Below are positions 1 to 7,612 of a stretch of 64,000 nucleotides of DNA, piece by piece. Positions within the stretch are counted from its first letter, which is position 1. Each line of letters starts with the position of its first letter. The notes beneath the pieces are model-generated. The model had not been told where the DNA came from and did no database searches. It saw only the letters and a program-made list of their open reading frames with translations. This DNA comes from an uncultured Mycobacteriaceae bacterium (GTDB taxonomy: Bacteria; Actinomycetota; Actinomycetes; Mycobacteriales; Mycobacteriaceae): the NCBI GenBank assembly GCA_902826815.1, contig CADEGF010000011.1, forward strand, positions 1 through 64,000, given 5' to 3'. A program made the position numbers and the translations under genes.

Positions 1-275
1 TTTCGCATATCTACACACCGCCGAACGCAAGTTTCGCGAAAAATCCGGGCTAGCGAACCTTGGTCGCAATTCGGGTGCAGCGTACGGATGACCTTTTCGC
101 TCGTCTGTTGTCGCTTATCCGGCGGGCACGCCAACACACCGCAGATCCCACGAACGCATCGAACGTGCATCCACTGCGAAAAAACGGGCGAGATTTCGCA
201 GCCAGCTCACGTTGGGCGAAACCAGCACCAAACCCTGGCGTGAATTGATGACTCAGGACACCAGTGGGGCTTCGT
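1..275. other. left edge without a supported gene
   Basis: A plus-strand open frame of 62 codons exists here (60-248), but it has no ribosome-binding site and an Arg-rich, low-complexity translation, so I do not call it. The stretch probably holds the tail of a gene or a spacer to the left of the window plus the 3' side of the minus-strand FMN reductase gene. Confidence 0.4.
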
Positions 276-926
276 CTAGGCCTGAAGGTGCTCCCAGACC
301 TTGTTGGAGCGGACCGTGTCCAGTCGGTAGTCGGTGACTCTGGAGTCGAACAGACTCCGGCCGAGTAAACGGGATTGCGCCACGGCGTCGCGTGGATCGT
401 GGACTATTTCACCGCGACTGTTCGCGTTGCCGATGACCACGCCTACCAATTCCTGATTCAGGTATCTCGTCAGTTCTTGGAACTGCGCGACTACACCGAT
501 TGTTGCGCCCTGATAGCTCTCCTCCGAGGAGATGAGAACGCCGACCCGTTTCCCCATGATGCCGTTGACTACCTCGTCCTGCTCCGGGGCGCTGTTCGAC
601 GTGTAGCAGAAGAGCCGGTCGAAGACCGTTTTGAGCCGACCCGGCATGCCGTAGAAGTAGAGGGGCATCGCATAGATGACGCCGTCGGCGGGAATGACCT
701 TGTCCAGCAACAGGTCGCGGTAGCGGTCGTCGAGCGAGCACTGCCCGTCGGAGGTGCGTCGGCACTGGCGGCAATTGCCAAGCGAGCGGTCGACGTAATC
801 GTCGAGGAAGACGTGCTCGACGTCGTGGCCGGCCTCGAATGATCCGGCGACCGCTGACGAGGCGAGCAGGTGTGAGTTTCCGTCCCGACGTGGGCTTGCG
901 CTGATCACTAGGGTTTTATGGGCCAC
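276..926 (-). CDS. NADPH-dependent FMN reductase / flavodoxin-fold protein
   Basis: 216-residue flavodoxin-like oxidoreductase starting at GTG. The N-terminus carries the FMN-phosphate loop SASPRRDGNS (residues 9-18). It is followed by a Cys cluster (NCRQCRR near residue 52, then a further Cys at about 63) as seen in multimeric-flavodoxin/FMN_red proteins, and by a PLYFYGMPGRLKTVFDR segment around residues 88-104 that lines the flavin site. A cytosolic flavin or quinone reductase is the family expectation. It is the last gene of a minus-strand set with two luciferase-like monooxygenases and could feed them reduced flavin, though a dedicated flavin reductase is also present at 3749-4258. Separated from DUF6131 by a strong hairpin, so it may be independently transcribed. 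Substrate unknown. Confidence 0.85.
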   Translation of the reverse strand: MAHKTLVISASPRRDGNSHLLASSAVAGSFEAGHDVEHVFLDDYVDRSLGNCRQCRRTSDGQCSLDDRYRDLLLDKVIPADGVIYAMPLYFYGMPGRLKTVFDRLFCYTSNSAPEQDEVVNGIMGKRVGVLISSEESYQGATIGVVAQFQELTRYLNQELVGVVIGNANSRGEIVHDPRDAVAQSRLLGRSLFDSRVTDYRLDTVRSNKVWEHLQA

Positions 927-961
927 CCTTTAGAGGTTAAAACGTTTTGGCAGCGGCGCAA

Positions 962-989
962 CCGTGTCGCCGCCGAAGCGGCGACACGG
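962..989 (-). terminator. 12-bp perfect hairpin
   Basis: A perfect inverted repeat with 12-bp arms (962-973 and 978-989) around a CGAA tetraloop, just downstream of the DUF6131 stop codon on the minus strand. There is no T-tract, as is common for mycobacterial intrinsic terminators. It separates the DUF6131 and FMN-reductase genes. Confidence 0.65.
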
Positions 990-994
990 CGGAG

Positions 995-1150
995 CTAGAA
1001 CCAGACTTTTCGGCCGCCGACCGGACGGCCAACCGCGCCGAGAATCCACAGCACGATGCCGACCACGACGAGTATTCCGCCGATGGTGTAGAGGATGGAT
1101 ATACCGGTGAAGTAGCCGATCAACAACAGGATGATGCCGAGCACGATCAT
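995..1150 (-). CDS. DUF6131-like small hydrophobic membrane protein
   Basis: A 51-residue ORF. It begins MIVLGIILLLIGYF and ends with a polar tail LGAVGRPVGGRKVWF. Two hydrophobic stretches (about residues 2-20 and 22-42) joined by a short turn predict a small two-helix membrane protein. The GAVGRPVGGR tail and size match what I know of the mycobacterial DUF6131 family, whose function is unknown. AGGA lies 6-9 bases upstream of the ATG. A strong hairpin follows directly downstream, supporting a real short transcription unit. Confidence 0.75.
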   Translation of the reverse strand: MIVLGIILLLIGYFTGISILYTIGGILVVVGIVLWILGAVGRPVGGRKVWF

Positions 1151-1228
1151 GGGCGGTCCTATACAGACGTGGGGACGGGACGTTGCTCGGAGTGAATTAC
1201 CCGCCCCGTCCGAACCAAACCTAAATCA

Positions 1229-2158
1229 TCAGTTCCTGAGGAGTGGCTGTACTTCGGTCCCGACGAAAGTGAGGAAAGCTTCGATATCGACGTCAACAGG
1301 GTGCTGAAGAACGACGGTATCGGCGCCGGCGTCGACCCAACGCCGAACCGATTGTGAAATTTGTCGAGCATCACCGTACGCGGCGAGATCGTGGAATCTG
1401 GACTGATCGAAGTCCCATCGAGCCAACTCATCGCGTGCCTGCTGCTCGGCATTGGGTCCTGTCGTGGTCTGGATATAGGCGATCACCGAGTGGTCGACCA
1501 CAGGCAGCTTTCTGCGCGCGATGCCGATCTGGATATTGGCGATTGCATCGCGCACCTGGTCCGGGTCTGTCTCGCTTGTCAGAACTGTGCCCGCCGTCAG
1601 CTCGCCACTGAGCTGCAGTGTGCGAGGACCTGTTGCCGCTGTGACGATTTCGACCGGCGACAGCGGCGGCCACTCAAGGCGAACGTCTCTGAGTTTGATA
1701 TAGCGACCATCGAAGTTGACGTTGTCTCCGCTGAGGATGGCAGACAGGGACTCAATGTATTCGCGCAGCAGCGTCATCGGGGACGCGACGTTCTCACCGA
1801 TCTGCGCCATCCATTCCTGGATGCCGTGGCCGACGCCGATCCGCACCCGGCCCGGGAAGGCGCGGTGCAGGGTGGCGATCTCCATCGCCGTCAACGCGAC
1901 ATTGCGCATCGGCACGGGTACGACGCCGACTCCGACAGTGAGATTGGTTGTCTGCGACAAGATCATCGCGGCAGAGGTAATGCCGCCCGAAAAGAAGCAG
2001 TCCTCCCACACCCACACTTCGTCGAGGCCAGCCGCCTCAGCGGTGCGGCCGGCGCGGGCCATCTTCTCAGGCGCGATGTGAGGTCGAATCGTGCACGCGA
2101 CCTTCAACGTCTGCGCGGGGGACCGCTGCTGGTCGACTGCCCCGTCGCTTTTGTACAT
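1229..2158 (-). CDS. LLM-class F420/flavin-dependent oxidoreductase
   Basis: 309 residues with a TIM-barrel luciferase-like layout. The early strand AEAAGLDEVWVWED is followed by the VGVGVVPVPMRN segment, then FPGRVRIGVGHGIQEWM, a signature of F420-type LLM proteins, and a C-terminal GADTVVLQHP segment. Expected role is a cytosolic hydride transfer or monooxygenation using F420 or FMN; the substrate cannot be told. The gene ends in tandem TGATGA stops. It follows the cupin gene by 93 bases in the minus-strand set behind the TetR-controlled promoter. Confidence 0.85.
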   Translation of the reverse strand: MYKSDGAVDQQRSPAQTLKVACTIRPHIAPEKMARAGRTAEAAGLDEVWVWEDCFFSGGITSAAMILSQTTNLTVGVGVVPVPMRNVALTAMEIATLHRAFPGRVRIGVGHGIQEWMAQIGENVASPMTLLREYIESLSAILSGDNVNFDGRYIKLRDVRLEWPPLSPVEIVTAATGPRTLQLSGELTAGTVLTSETDPDQVRDAIANIQIGIARRKLPVVDHSVIAYIQTTTGPNAEQQARDELARWDFDQSRFHDLAAYGDARQISQSVRRWVDAGADTVVLQHPVDVDIEAFLTFVGTEVQPLLRN

Positions 2159-2251
2159 CGTTACCTCGCTTGCGCGCGCTGTCGGGATGGGAACAAGGGT
2201 CCGAACGCAATGAAGACATCTTGTGGTGAACGGGTTCCGCCGCTTGGCTAC

Positions 2252-2581
2252 CTACTTGTTGATGACGAAAACCTTGCGGATCGTCTCGTGCACGTTCCAG
2301 GTCGCCACCTCACCGGCGTCGATGAACACCAGGTCGCCTTCGCCAACCTCGACACTGTTGCCACTCTCGCCCGTCACCGTTGCCCTGCCGGACAAGATCA
2401 CCACGGTCTCCTGCCCGGGAAGATTCGAATGGGTGCCAGGAGCGGCCTGCCAGACGCCGTGGAACTGGGTGTCCTGATCGTTGGCATACAGGCGTTCGGC
2501 CCAGACCTCGGCGTCGCTGTCCTCACGCGGCTTGGAAGGCAGCTCGATGGTTTTCGGGTTGACTTTGCGGATGGTTGCCAT
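2252..2581 (-). CDS. small cupin-domain protein
   Basis: 109 residues, a single cupin barrel. The first cupin motif is degenerate: WQAAPGTHSNLPGQETVVIL keeps the G...H......E spacing (His at about 51, Glu at about 58) and is followed by LSGRATV. The second motif VEVGEGDLVFIDAGEVATWNV lacks the usual final His. A metal site, if present, would be incomplete, so a binding or accessory role is as likely as catalysis. Located between two LLM monooxygenase genes, suggesting it handles the same substrate or product. AAGGA precedes the ATG closely. Confidence 0.75.
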   Translation of the reverse strand: MATIRKVNPKTIELPSKPREDSDAEVWAERLYANDQDTQFHGVWQAAPGTHSNLPGQETVVILSGRATVTGESGNSVEVGEGDLVFIDAGEVATWNVHETIRKVFVINK

Positions 2582-2624
2582 GTCCTTCTTTCATTCGATC
2601 TCGTTATGACGTTGACGCTGCTCG

Positions 2625-3725
2625 TTAGTTGGAGCCGTTTAGATGTGCCAGCGCGGGACGGACTTTCGTGCCCATCAACTCGAAGCTGCGCCGGTAGGGC
2701 TCGGGATCCTCGGCGTATTCGTGGCAGAACGTGACCATGCTGCCGAAGCCACCGACCTTGCCGTAGAGCTCTTCGATCTTGCCAACCACGGTGTCGGGCG
2801 AACCCACTATCAGGAAGTTGTCCATCATCCAGTCGATCGATAGTTCCTCCGGCGGGATCGTTCCGCCCGAGATCAGGTCGCCGATGTGCAGCTTGTTGAC
2901 GAACGTCGGGATGTTGTACTCGCCCCACAGCTTTCCCAGCGCGCCGTTGTAGACGCGGTCGTACGCTTCGTCGTCTGTCTCGGCGACGAAGTAGTCACGG
3001 CAGATCCGCCAGTCGGAGCGCGATGGAGTGCGGCCGGCCTCTTCTGCCGCCTTCGAGTAGGTCTCCCAGTGCTGGACCAACACAGACTCATGCACCTGTT
3101 GGCTCATCGGGATCGCGCCGCGCCGTCCGGCTTCAATCAGGCTTGGCGACGTGGCCTGCATTCCCGTGATCATGAGCGGGATGCCTGGCTGCTGCAGCGG
3201 TTTGAGGTGGGGTCCCTGGATATCCTCGTCGAACGCGGGCATGTCGACCGAGAAGAACTCGCCGCTGATCTTGAATGGACCGGTCTTGGCCCAGATGGCC
3301 TCAATGATGTCGAGCGCCTCGATCAGCATGCGCGGATTGTTCTTTCCGGTGCCGAAGAGCTGCGCGTCGCTGGGGTAGGCACCCGGCGCCACGCCGGCGA
3401 TGTAACGGCCCCCGGTGAGGTGGTCGAGCCACATCATCCGATGAGCCAGGCTGACCGGATTGTGGTAGGGGAGAAGGTGAGCCGCAGCGCCCAGAGTGAT
3501 GTTGGAGGTGATCTGTGATGCCGCTGCGATCATCTGGTCGGGCGCGGGGCACGGCTCGTCACCCAACGTGTAGTGCTCGGCGAAGAATGCCTCGTCGAGG
3601 CCGTACTCGTCCGCCCACTTGGTGATCTGGAGGTCCCATGCGATGACCTGGCTCGCAGTGCGTCGACCGGCTGAGTAACCCAGGGCATAGGGGATGTTGA
3701 AAACGCCGAACTTCATTGCGGTCAT
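2625..3725 (-). CDS. LLM-class flavin-dependent monooxygenase (luciferase family)
   Basis: 366 residues resembling bacterial luciferase-like, FMNH2-dependent oxygenases. It has MKFGVFNIPYALGY at the start, ADEYGLDEAFFAEHYTLG at about residues 38-55, a DHLTGGRYIAGVAPGAYPSD segment near 100-120 and a C-terminal LIVGSPDTVVGKIEELY typical of the family. The partner flavin reductase lies 23 bases upstream, so the pair forms a plausible two-component monooxygenase. AAAGGA sits 4 bases before the chosen ATG; a second in-frame ATG at 3716 is possible. First enzyme after the reductase in the TetR-linked transcription unit. Confidence 0.88.
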   Translation of the reverse strand: MTAMKFGVFNIPYALGYSAGRRTASQVIAWDLQITKWADEYGLDEAFFAEHYTLGDEPCPAPDQMIAAASQITSNITLGAAAHLLPYHNPVSLAHRMMWLDHLTGGRYIAGVAPGAYPSDAQLFGTGKNNPRMLIEALDIIEAIWAKTGPFKISGEFFSVDMPAFDEDIQGPHLKPLQQPGIPLMITGMQATSPSLIEAGRRGAIPMSQQVHESVLVQHWETYSKAAEEAGRTPSRSDWRICRDYFVAETDDEAYDRVYNGALGKLWGEYNIPTFVNKLHIGDLISGGTIPPEELSIDWMMDNFLIVGSPDTVVGKIEELYGKVGGFGSMVTFCHEYAEDPEPYRRSFELMGTKVRPALAHLNGSN

Positions 3726-3748
3726 GTTCCTTTCGGGAGTGGGATGTG

Positions 3749-4258
3749 CTACCGGACGAGCCTGGGAAAGCTCGACCGGTGAAATATCAAGGGGGAGTGC
3801 GCATGCTCGATGCGTTCGCAGGCGTTGCCCGCTAGCACGCGGGCTACGACGATGGTGTGGTCGCCGCCGTCGTACTGGGCATCAACCTCGCAGTCCACCC
3901 ACGCGGCGATGTCTTCGAGCATCGGACCGCCGGTGTCCGCCGAGTGGGTGAAGGGCACGCCGGCGAACTTCTCGGCGCCGGACTTGGCGAACCGCCGCGC
4001 GAGGCCCTGTTGTCCGTCAGAGAGTACGTTGACCATGAACCGTCGTGAATCGGCTATCCGAGGCCAACTTTGGGATGTCTTCGCCGCCGATAGGAGGATT
4101 AGCGGTGGGTCGAGCGAGAGCGACATGAAGGACTGCAGAGTCATGCCGACCGGTTCCGCGCCGGACATGGCCGTGACAATGACGACGCCGGTAGGGAAGT
4201 GGCCCAGGACTGATCTAAGAACTTCCGCGGTGACCGAGTCAGTGTCATGCCGTCCCAT
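3749..4258 (-). CDS. flavin reductase (FlaRed/HpaC type)
   Basis: 169 residues of the split-barrel FMN-binding flavin reductase family. SVLGHFPTGVVIVTAM near the N-terminus, GMTLQSFMSLSLDPPLILLSAAK in the middle, then the SQSWPRIADSRRFMVNVLSD motif typical of HpaC/FlaRed proteins. It should supply reduced flavin to the adjacent LLM monooxygenase. AAAGGAGG lies 11 bases before the ATG. First gene of the minus-strand set; a promoter and a TGAAC-N4-GTTCA operator lie just upstream, so TetR-type control is likely. Confidence 0.88.
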   Translation of the reverse strand: MGRHDTDSVTAEVLRSVLGHFPTGVVIVTAMSGAEPVGMTLQSFMSLSLDPPLILLSAAKTSQSWPRIADSRRFMVNVLSDGQQGLARRFAKSGAEKFAGVPFTHSADTGGPMLEDIAAWVDCEVDAQYDGGDHTIVVARVLAGNACERIEHAHSPLIFHRSSFPRLVR

Positions 4259-4301
4259 GAATGTTCGTCCTCCTTTCCAATACCGAGGCGAAACAGTAAT
4301 A

Positions 4302-4315
4302 TGAACAATTGTTCA
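4302..4315. promoter_or_regulatory. TetR-type operator, site 1
   Basis: Perfect palindrome TGAACAATTGTTCA, positioned 13 bases downstream of a minus-strand -10 box, between the flavin reductase and TetR genes. The same TGAAC-N4-GTTCA pattern recurs twice before the ABC importer (5216-5229 and 5424-5437). Assignment to the adjacent TetR is inference. Confidence 0.75.
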
Positions 4316-4328
4316 AACGGTGAGTGCG

Positions 4329-4357
4329 AACCTACCGAAGGCGAGTAACTCCGTCAA
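4329..4357 (-). promoter_or_regulatory. sigma-A-like promoter of the flavin reductase/LLM set
   Basis: On the minus strand TTGACG (4352-4357), a 17-base spacer, then TAGGTT (4329-4334), matching the mycobacterial TTGACn / TANNNT pattern. The operator at 4302-4315 sits where it would block open-complex formation or elongation. Confidence 0.65.
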
Positions 4358-4415
4358 CAGTTGATCGGGCACTCAAGCCGGCATCGCCCCTCGGGGCGAT
4401 AGACTTACTGGCGCC

Positions 4416-5084
4416 ATGAAGCCGCATGGCCTAGCGCATTACCGAGATCGGAGAAAGAGCGTGGCGCGAGTCGGAGTCCGTTCGGAGGCAACACGTCTGA
4501 CGCTGCGACAGGCTGCGTTGAGCGTCGCGACCGAATTCGGAGTCAAGGGTGTCACGCATCGGCGCGTCGCCGCCGCCGCTGGCGTGGCCCTCGGGTCGGC
4601 CAGTTACCACTACGAGCACATCGACGAGCTAATGCTCGAAGCTTTCACCTGGTGGGTGCATGCGCAGACAGCGTCATTTGCGCCCGAACTCGAGGCGGCG
4701 GAGACCGACGACGACATCGTCGCAGCCGTGATGAAACTGCTGTCGGTAATCCACGGAAGCGAGAGCGCGCGAATCCTGCTCTTCGAGATCTACGCGCAAA
4801 GCGTGCGAGATCCCGCCTATCACAAGCTCGTTGAACAGTGGTCACGGCAAACTCGTGATCGTCTTGAACGTCTCTACACTCCACGGACCGCACAACAGAT
4901 CGAGGCAGTCTGGGAGGGTATCGGCGTGCAGTTCGTGATGGGTACTGTCGACTCACTCGACGAGGTCGAACCCCTGGTCAGGCTTGTGCTCACCCAGGAG
5001 TCTGCCGGATCTGCCAAAAGAGGCGGAACCAACCGCAAACGTGGCAAGGGTGGGGCCAGTTCGGTGAGAGCCTCGGCCCGCTAG
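4416..5084 (+). CDS. TetR-family transcriptional regulator
   Basis: 222 residues if the ATG is used. The N-terminal helix-turn-helix is clear: a first helix around LRQAALSVATEFG, then VTHRRVAAAAGVALGSASYHY (about residues 48-68), a typical TetR recognition region. The rest is an all-helical ligand domain that I cannot assign to a ligand. A GTG at 4461, with GGAG 8-11 bases upstream, would give a more usual 207-residue protein, so the start is uncertain. It faces away from the reductase/LLM set and lies before the polyamine-type importer; three copies of one palindrome in the two flanking promoter regions make it the likely regulator of both. The C-terminus is Lys/Arg/Ser rich. Confidence 0.85.
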   Translation: MKPHGLAHYRDRRKSVARVGVRSEATRLTLRQAALSVATEFGVKGVTHRRVAAAAGVALGSASYHYEHIDELMLEAFTWWVHAQTASFAPELEAAETDDDIVAAVMKLLSVIHGSESARILLFEIYAQSVRDPAYHKLVEQWSRQTRDRLERLYTPRTAQQIEAVWEGIGVQFVMGTVDSLDEVEPLVRLVLTQESAGSAKRGGTNRKRGKGGASSVRASAR

Positions 5085-5384
5085 GGTAGCGGCCCGGATC
5101 GGCGCCGACGGCATCGTCCGAGGTCTGAGGGTCTACTGCCTGCCGATCAAAGTCGCTGGTCACGGCCGCCTCATTGACTGTCTTATGGCCTCGGCGAGAA
5201 TTTCATGCGTTTTAATGAACATTCGTTCAAAGTGTGCAACACTCTGGTTTGGCAGGTTTGAAGCAACCCCGAACGGACCGCTTCCTCGGCGCGCGGAGCG
5301 GCACGTTTCGCGGGCGGTCGTTCCGTGTGTTCCGTGTAAGTCCAGCTGGCATGAATCAGTTACGGCGCTTTAACAATTCGGGTA
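5085..5384. other. intergenic control region
   Basis: About 500 bases separate the TetR stop from the importer ATPase. I find no convincing gene: the short frames lack ribosome-binding sites. What it does hold is an operator palindrome at 5216-5229 and, further right, the importer promoter and a third operator. Confidence 0.6.
5216..5229. promoter_or_regulatory. TetR-type operator, site 2
   Basis: TGAACATTCGTTCA, same TGAAC-N4-GTTCA pattern as the other two sites. No clear core promoter is attached to it; at about 200 bases upstream of site 3 it could support looping or cooperative binding. Confidence 0.65.
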
Positions 5385-5413
5385 TTGACGGGCGGTTGGT
5401 TGCTACCTAGGCT
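5385..5413 (+). promoter_or_regulatory. sigma-A-like promoter of the polyamine-type importer
   Basis: TTGACG (5385-5390), 17-base spacer, TAGGCT (5408-5413). This is nearly the same core promoter as the one driving the divergent flavin reductase set. It predicts transcription starting near 5420, directly at operator site 3, and a 5' leader of about 160 bases before the ATPase ATG. Confidence 0.65.
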
Positions 5414-5423
5414 GATGAACTAT

Positions 5424-5437
5424 TGAACATTAGTTCA
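5424..5437. promoter_or_regulatory. TetR-type operator, site 3
   Basis: TGAACATTAGTTCA, 10 bases downstream of the -10 box of the importer promoter. Position matches repression by occlusion. Confidence 0.75.
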
Positions 5438-5582
5438 AACATGTGGTGGTCAACCTGGTCCCCGCGCCCAGCGATGGTCAACGAGATCATCACGCAGACA
5501 ACAAAACACAGCTCGGAACGAACATCGGCGCGACCACTCGTCGGAAAGTTCGCAGCTTCATCCACGCAGGAGATTGGACTCT

Positions 5583-6701
5583 ATGACGATCAGTTGGAAG
5601 CAGAAGTCCGCGTCTGTCACGTCGCTGAACGGGGTAGCGCGGGGCTCGGTCGTCGAATTGCGAGCCGCCTCGAAGTTCTACGGGGACATCTGCGTGGTCG
5701 ATCAGATCAGTCTCGACATCCAGGAGGGTGAGTTCTTCGCGCTGCTGGGTCCCAGTGGCTGTGGGAAAACTACGTCGTTGTGCATGATCGCGGGATTCGA
5801 AGAGCCGACTGCAGGCCAGGTCCGCATCGCAGGCGAAGACGTCACCGGTGTTCCGCCCTACCGGCGTCCGGTGAACACGGTATTTCAGAACTATGCGCTG
5901 TTCCCCCACATGAAGATTGCCGACAACGTGGCTTATCCGCTCAAGATGCAGAAGTTCTCCAAGAGTGAGATCAAGGTGCGGGTAGGCGAGGCGCTTGAAC
6001 GCGTGTCAATGGGTGCCGCAGCGAATCGTCTGCCGCATCAGCTGTCCGGTGGGCAACGACAGCGCATCGCGCTCGCTCGCGCGCTGGTGGCGCGCCCGCG
6101 GGTGTTGCTGCTCGACGAGCCGCTCGGTGCACTCGACCTCAAGCTGCGCGAGAGCATGCTGACGGTCTTGAAGGATCTGCAGCGCGATGTGGGCATCACT
6201 TTTATTTACGTCACACACGATCAGGGCGAGGCGCTGGCGATGAGCGACCGCATCGCAGTGATGAACAAGGGTGTGGTCGAACAGGTGGGCACACCGGACG
6301 ATATCTACAGTTGGCCCAAGACCCCCTTCGTCGCCGGCTTCATCGGCAAAACTAATCTGCTGCGTGCGACCAGTAGCGGCGATCAGACACTTGTGGTCGG
6401 CGATCTCGCGATGCGCTTGAACTCGCCTATCCTGCAGCCAGACCCAATGGTCAGCCTGCGATTCGAGGCGGTTCGGATCGGTTCGGCCGCTGATGGTCAA
6501 CCCAACAGCTACTCCGGTGTGGTAACCGACGTCATCTTTTTCGGACACGAGAAAGACGTCACCCTCGACGTCGAAGGGCAGAAGATCATCACCCGGGTGT
6601 CCTGTGTCGGCGACCCCGACGCGGACGTGAAGGTCGGAGACCGGGTCCCCGTTGGATGGTCTCTCAACGCTCCTGTCGTGCTGCAGGACGGTGCTTCGTG
6701 A
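5583..6701 (+). CDS. PotA-like ABC transporter ATPase
   Basis: 372 residues. Walker A GPSGCGKTTSL (about residues 55-65), Q-loop FQNYALFPH, signature LSGGQRQRIALARAL, Walker B VLLLDEPLGALD and H-loop VTHDQGEAL are all present. They are followed by a C-terminal TOBE-type domain (about 285-370), the arrangement of spermidine/putrescine ATPases. It energises the two permeases downstream. I chose the ATG because AGGAG lies 10 bases upstream; a TTG nine bases earlier overlaps that site. The stop overlaps the next gene's GTG (GTGA), so the products are probably translationally coupled. Confidence 0.9.
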   Translation: MTISWKQKSASVTSLNGVARGSVVELRAASKFYGDICVVDQISLDIQEGEFFALLGPSGCGKTTSLCMIAGFEEPTAGQVRIAGEDVTGVPPYRRPVNTVFQNYALFPHMKIADNVAYPLKMQKFSKSEIKVRVGEALERVSMGAAANRLPHQLSGGQRQRIALARALVARPRVLLLDEPLGALDLKLRESMLTVLKDLQRDVGITFIYVTHDQGEALAMSDRIAVMNKGVVEQVGTPDDIYSWPKTPFVAGFIGKTNLLRATSSGDQTLVVGDLAMRLNSPILQPDPMVSLRFEAVRIGSAADGQPNSYSGVVTDVIFFGHEKDVTLDVEGQKIITRVSCVGDPDADVKVGDRVPVGWSLNAPVVLQDGAS

Positions 6702-7612
6702 CGCTGGAGATGGCCGAATCCATCGCCTCGACGAAGCGAGATGTCGAACCTCCGATTCCTCCGCAGGCGCAGCGTCGGCTGGTGGCCGAGGCCAAGGCGT
6801 ATGTCAAGGCCTCGCCGGCGCTGGTGTGGGCGTTCGCGCTGATCGTCATCCCGAACTTCGTGCTGCTCCTCAACAGTCTGTGGCGCAACGACTTCGGCTC
6901 TGTATCGAGAACGGTGACCATCGAGAACTATCAGAACCTGGTCGATTCGGAGGTCAACCAGACTCTGTTCTGGCGCACATTGATCACAGCGCTCAGCGCA
7001 TCGCTGATCGCGACGGTCATCGCCTACATCGCCGCCGTCATCGTGGTCCGCTATTTCGGAAAGCTGAAGATCGTCGTTGCGGTCCTGGTGCTGGTTCCCT
7101 TGCTCATCAGCTACCTGATGCGGATCTTCGCCTGGAAGATCATCCTCGGCGAGCAGGGCATCCTGGTCGGAGCGTTCGGGGACGCCGTACCGAAAAACCT
7201 TCTTTATTCCCAGTACTCGGTGATCCTGACTCTCACATATGTCGCGATCCCATACGTGTTCCTCAGCGTGTTCGTGTCGCTCGAACGTATTCCGCCGCAT
7301 ATCAACGAAGCGGCAGGCGACTGCGGTGCGTCCCCGTGGACGACTTTCTGGACGGTGACGTGGCCGCTCAGCCGAGGCGGCGCCGCAGTGGGATTCGCGA
7401 TCGCTTTCGTGCTCACGTTCGGCGACTATGTGACCCCCTCGATGGTGGGTGGCATGTCGGGCACGATGCTCGGCTCGATTGTTCTGCAGCAGTTCGGTAT
7501 TGCGAACAACTGGCCTATGGGATCGGCGATCGGCGTCGTCGTGATCCTTTCCGGGCTGCTGGTGCTCGCAGTCGTCTCACTCTTCGCACGGACAGAGGCT
7601 CGCTATGACTAG
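6698..7612 (+). CDS. PotB-like ABC permease
   Basis: 304 residues beginning at a GTG that overlaps the ATPase stop by four bases. Hydrophobic segments are evident near residues 35-55, 100-125, 128-145, 180-205, 235-260 and 275-295. The EAA-type loop reads NEAAGDCGASPWTTFWTVTWPL (just after residue 200), the contact with the ATPase. Inner-membrane subunit of a polyamine-type importer, paired with the permease that follows with an 8-base overlap. Confidence 0.88.
   Translation: MTLEMAESIASTKRDVEPPIPPQAQRRLVAEAKAYVKASPALVWAFALIVIPNFVLLLNSLWRNDFGSVSRTVTIENYQNLVDSEVNQTLFWRTLITALSASLIATVIAYIAAVIVVRYFGKLKIVVAVLVLVPLLISYLMRIFAWKIILGEQGILVGAFGDAVPKNLLYSQYSVILTLTYVAIPYVFLSVFVSLERIPPHINEAAGDCGASPWTTFWTVTWPLSRGGAAVGFAIAFVLTFGDYVTPSMVGGMSGTMLGSIVLQQFGIANNWPMGSAIGVVVILSGLLVLAVVSLFARTEARYD

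Noticed and set aside
60..248. 62-codon plus-strand ORF at the left edge
   Set aside because: No ribosome-binding site, composition not gene-like, no motif.
1361..2734. 457-codon plus-strand ORF
   Set aside because: Crosses two real minus-strand genes (LLM enzyme and cupin) and their spacers; composition is that of an antisense shadow.
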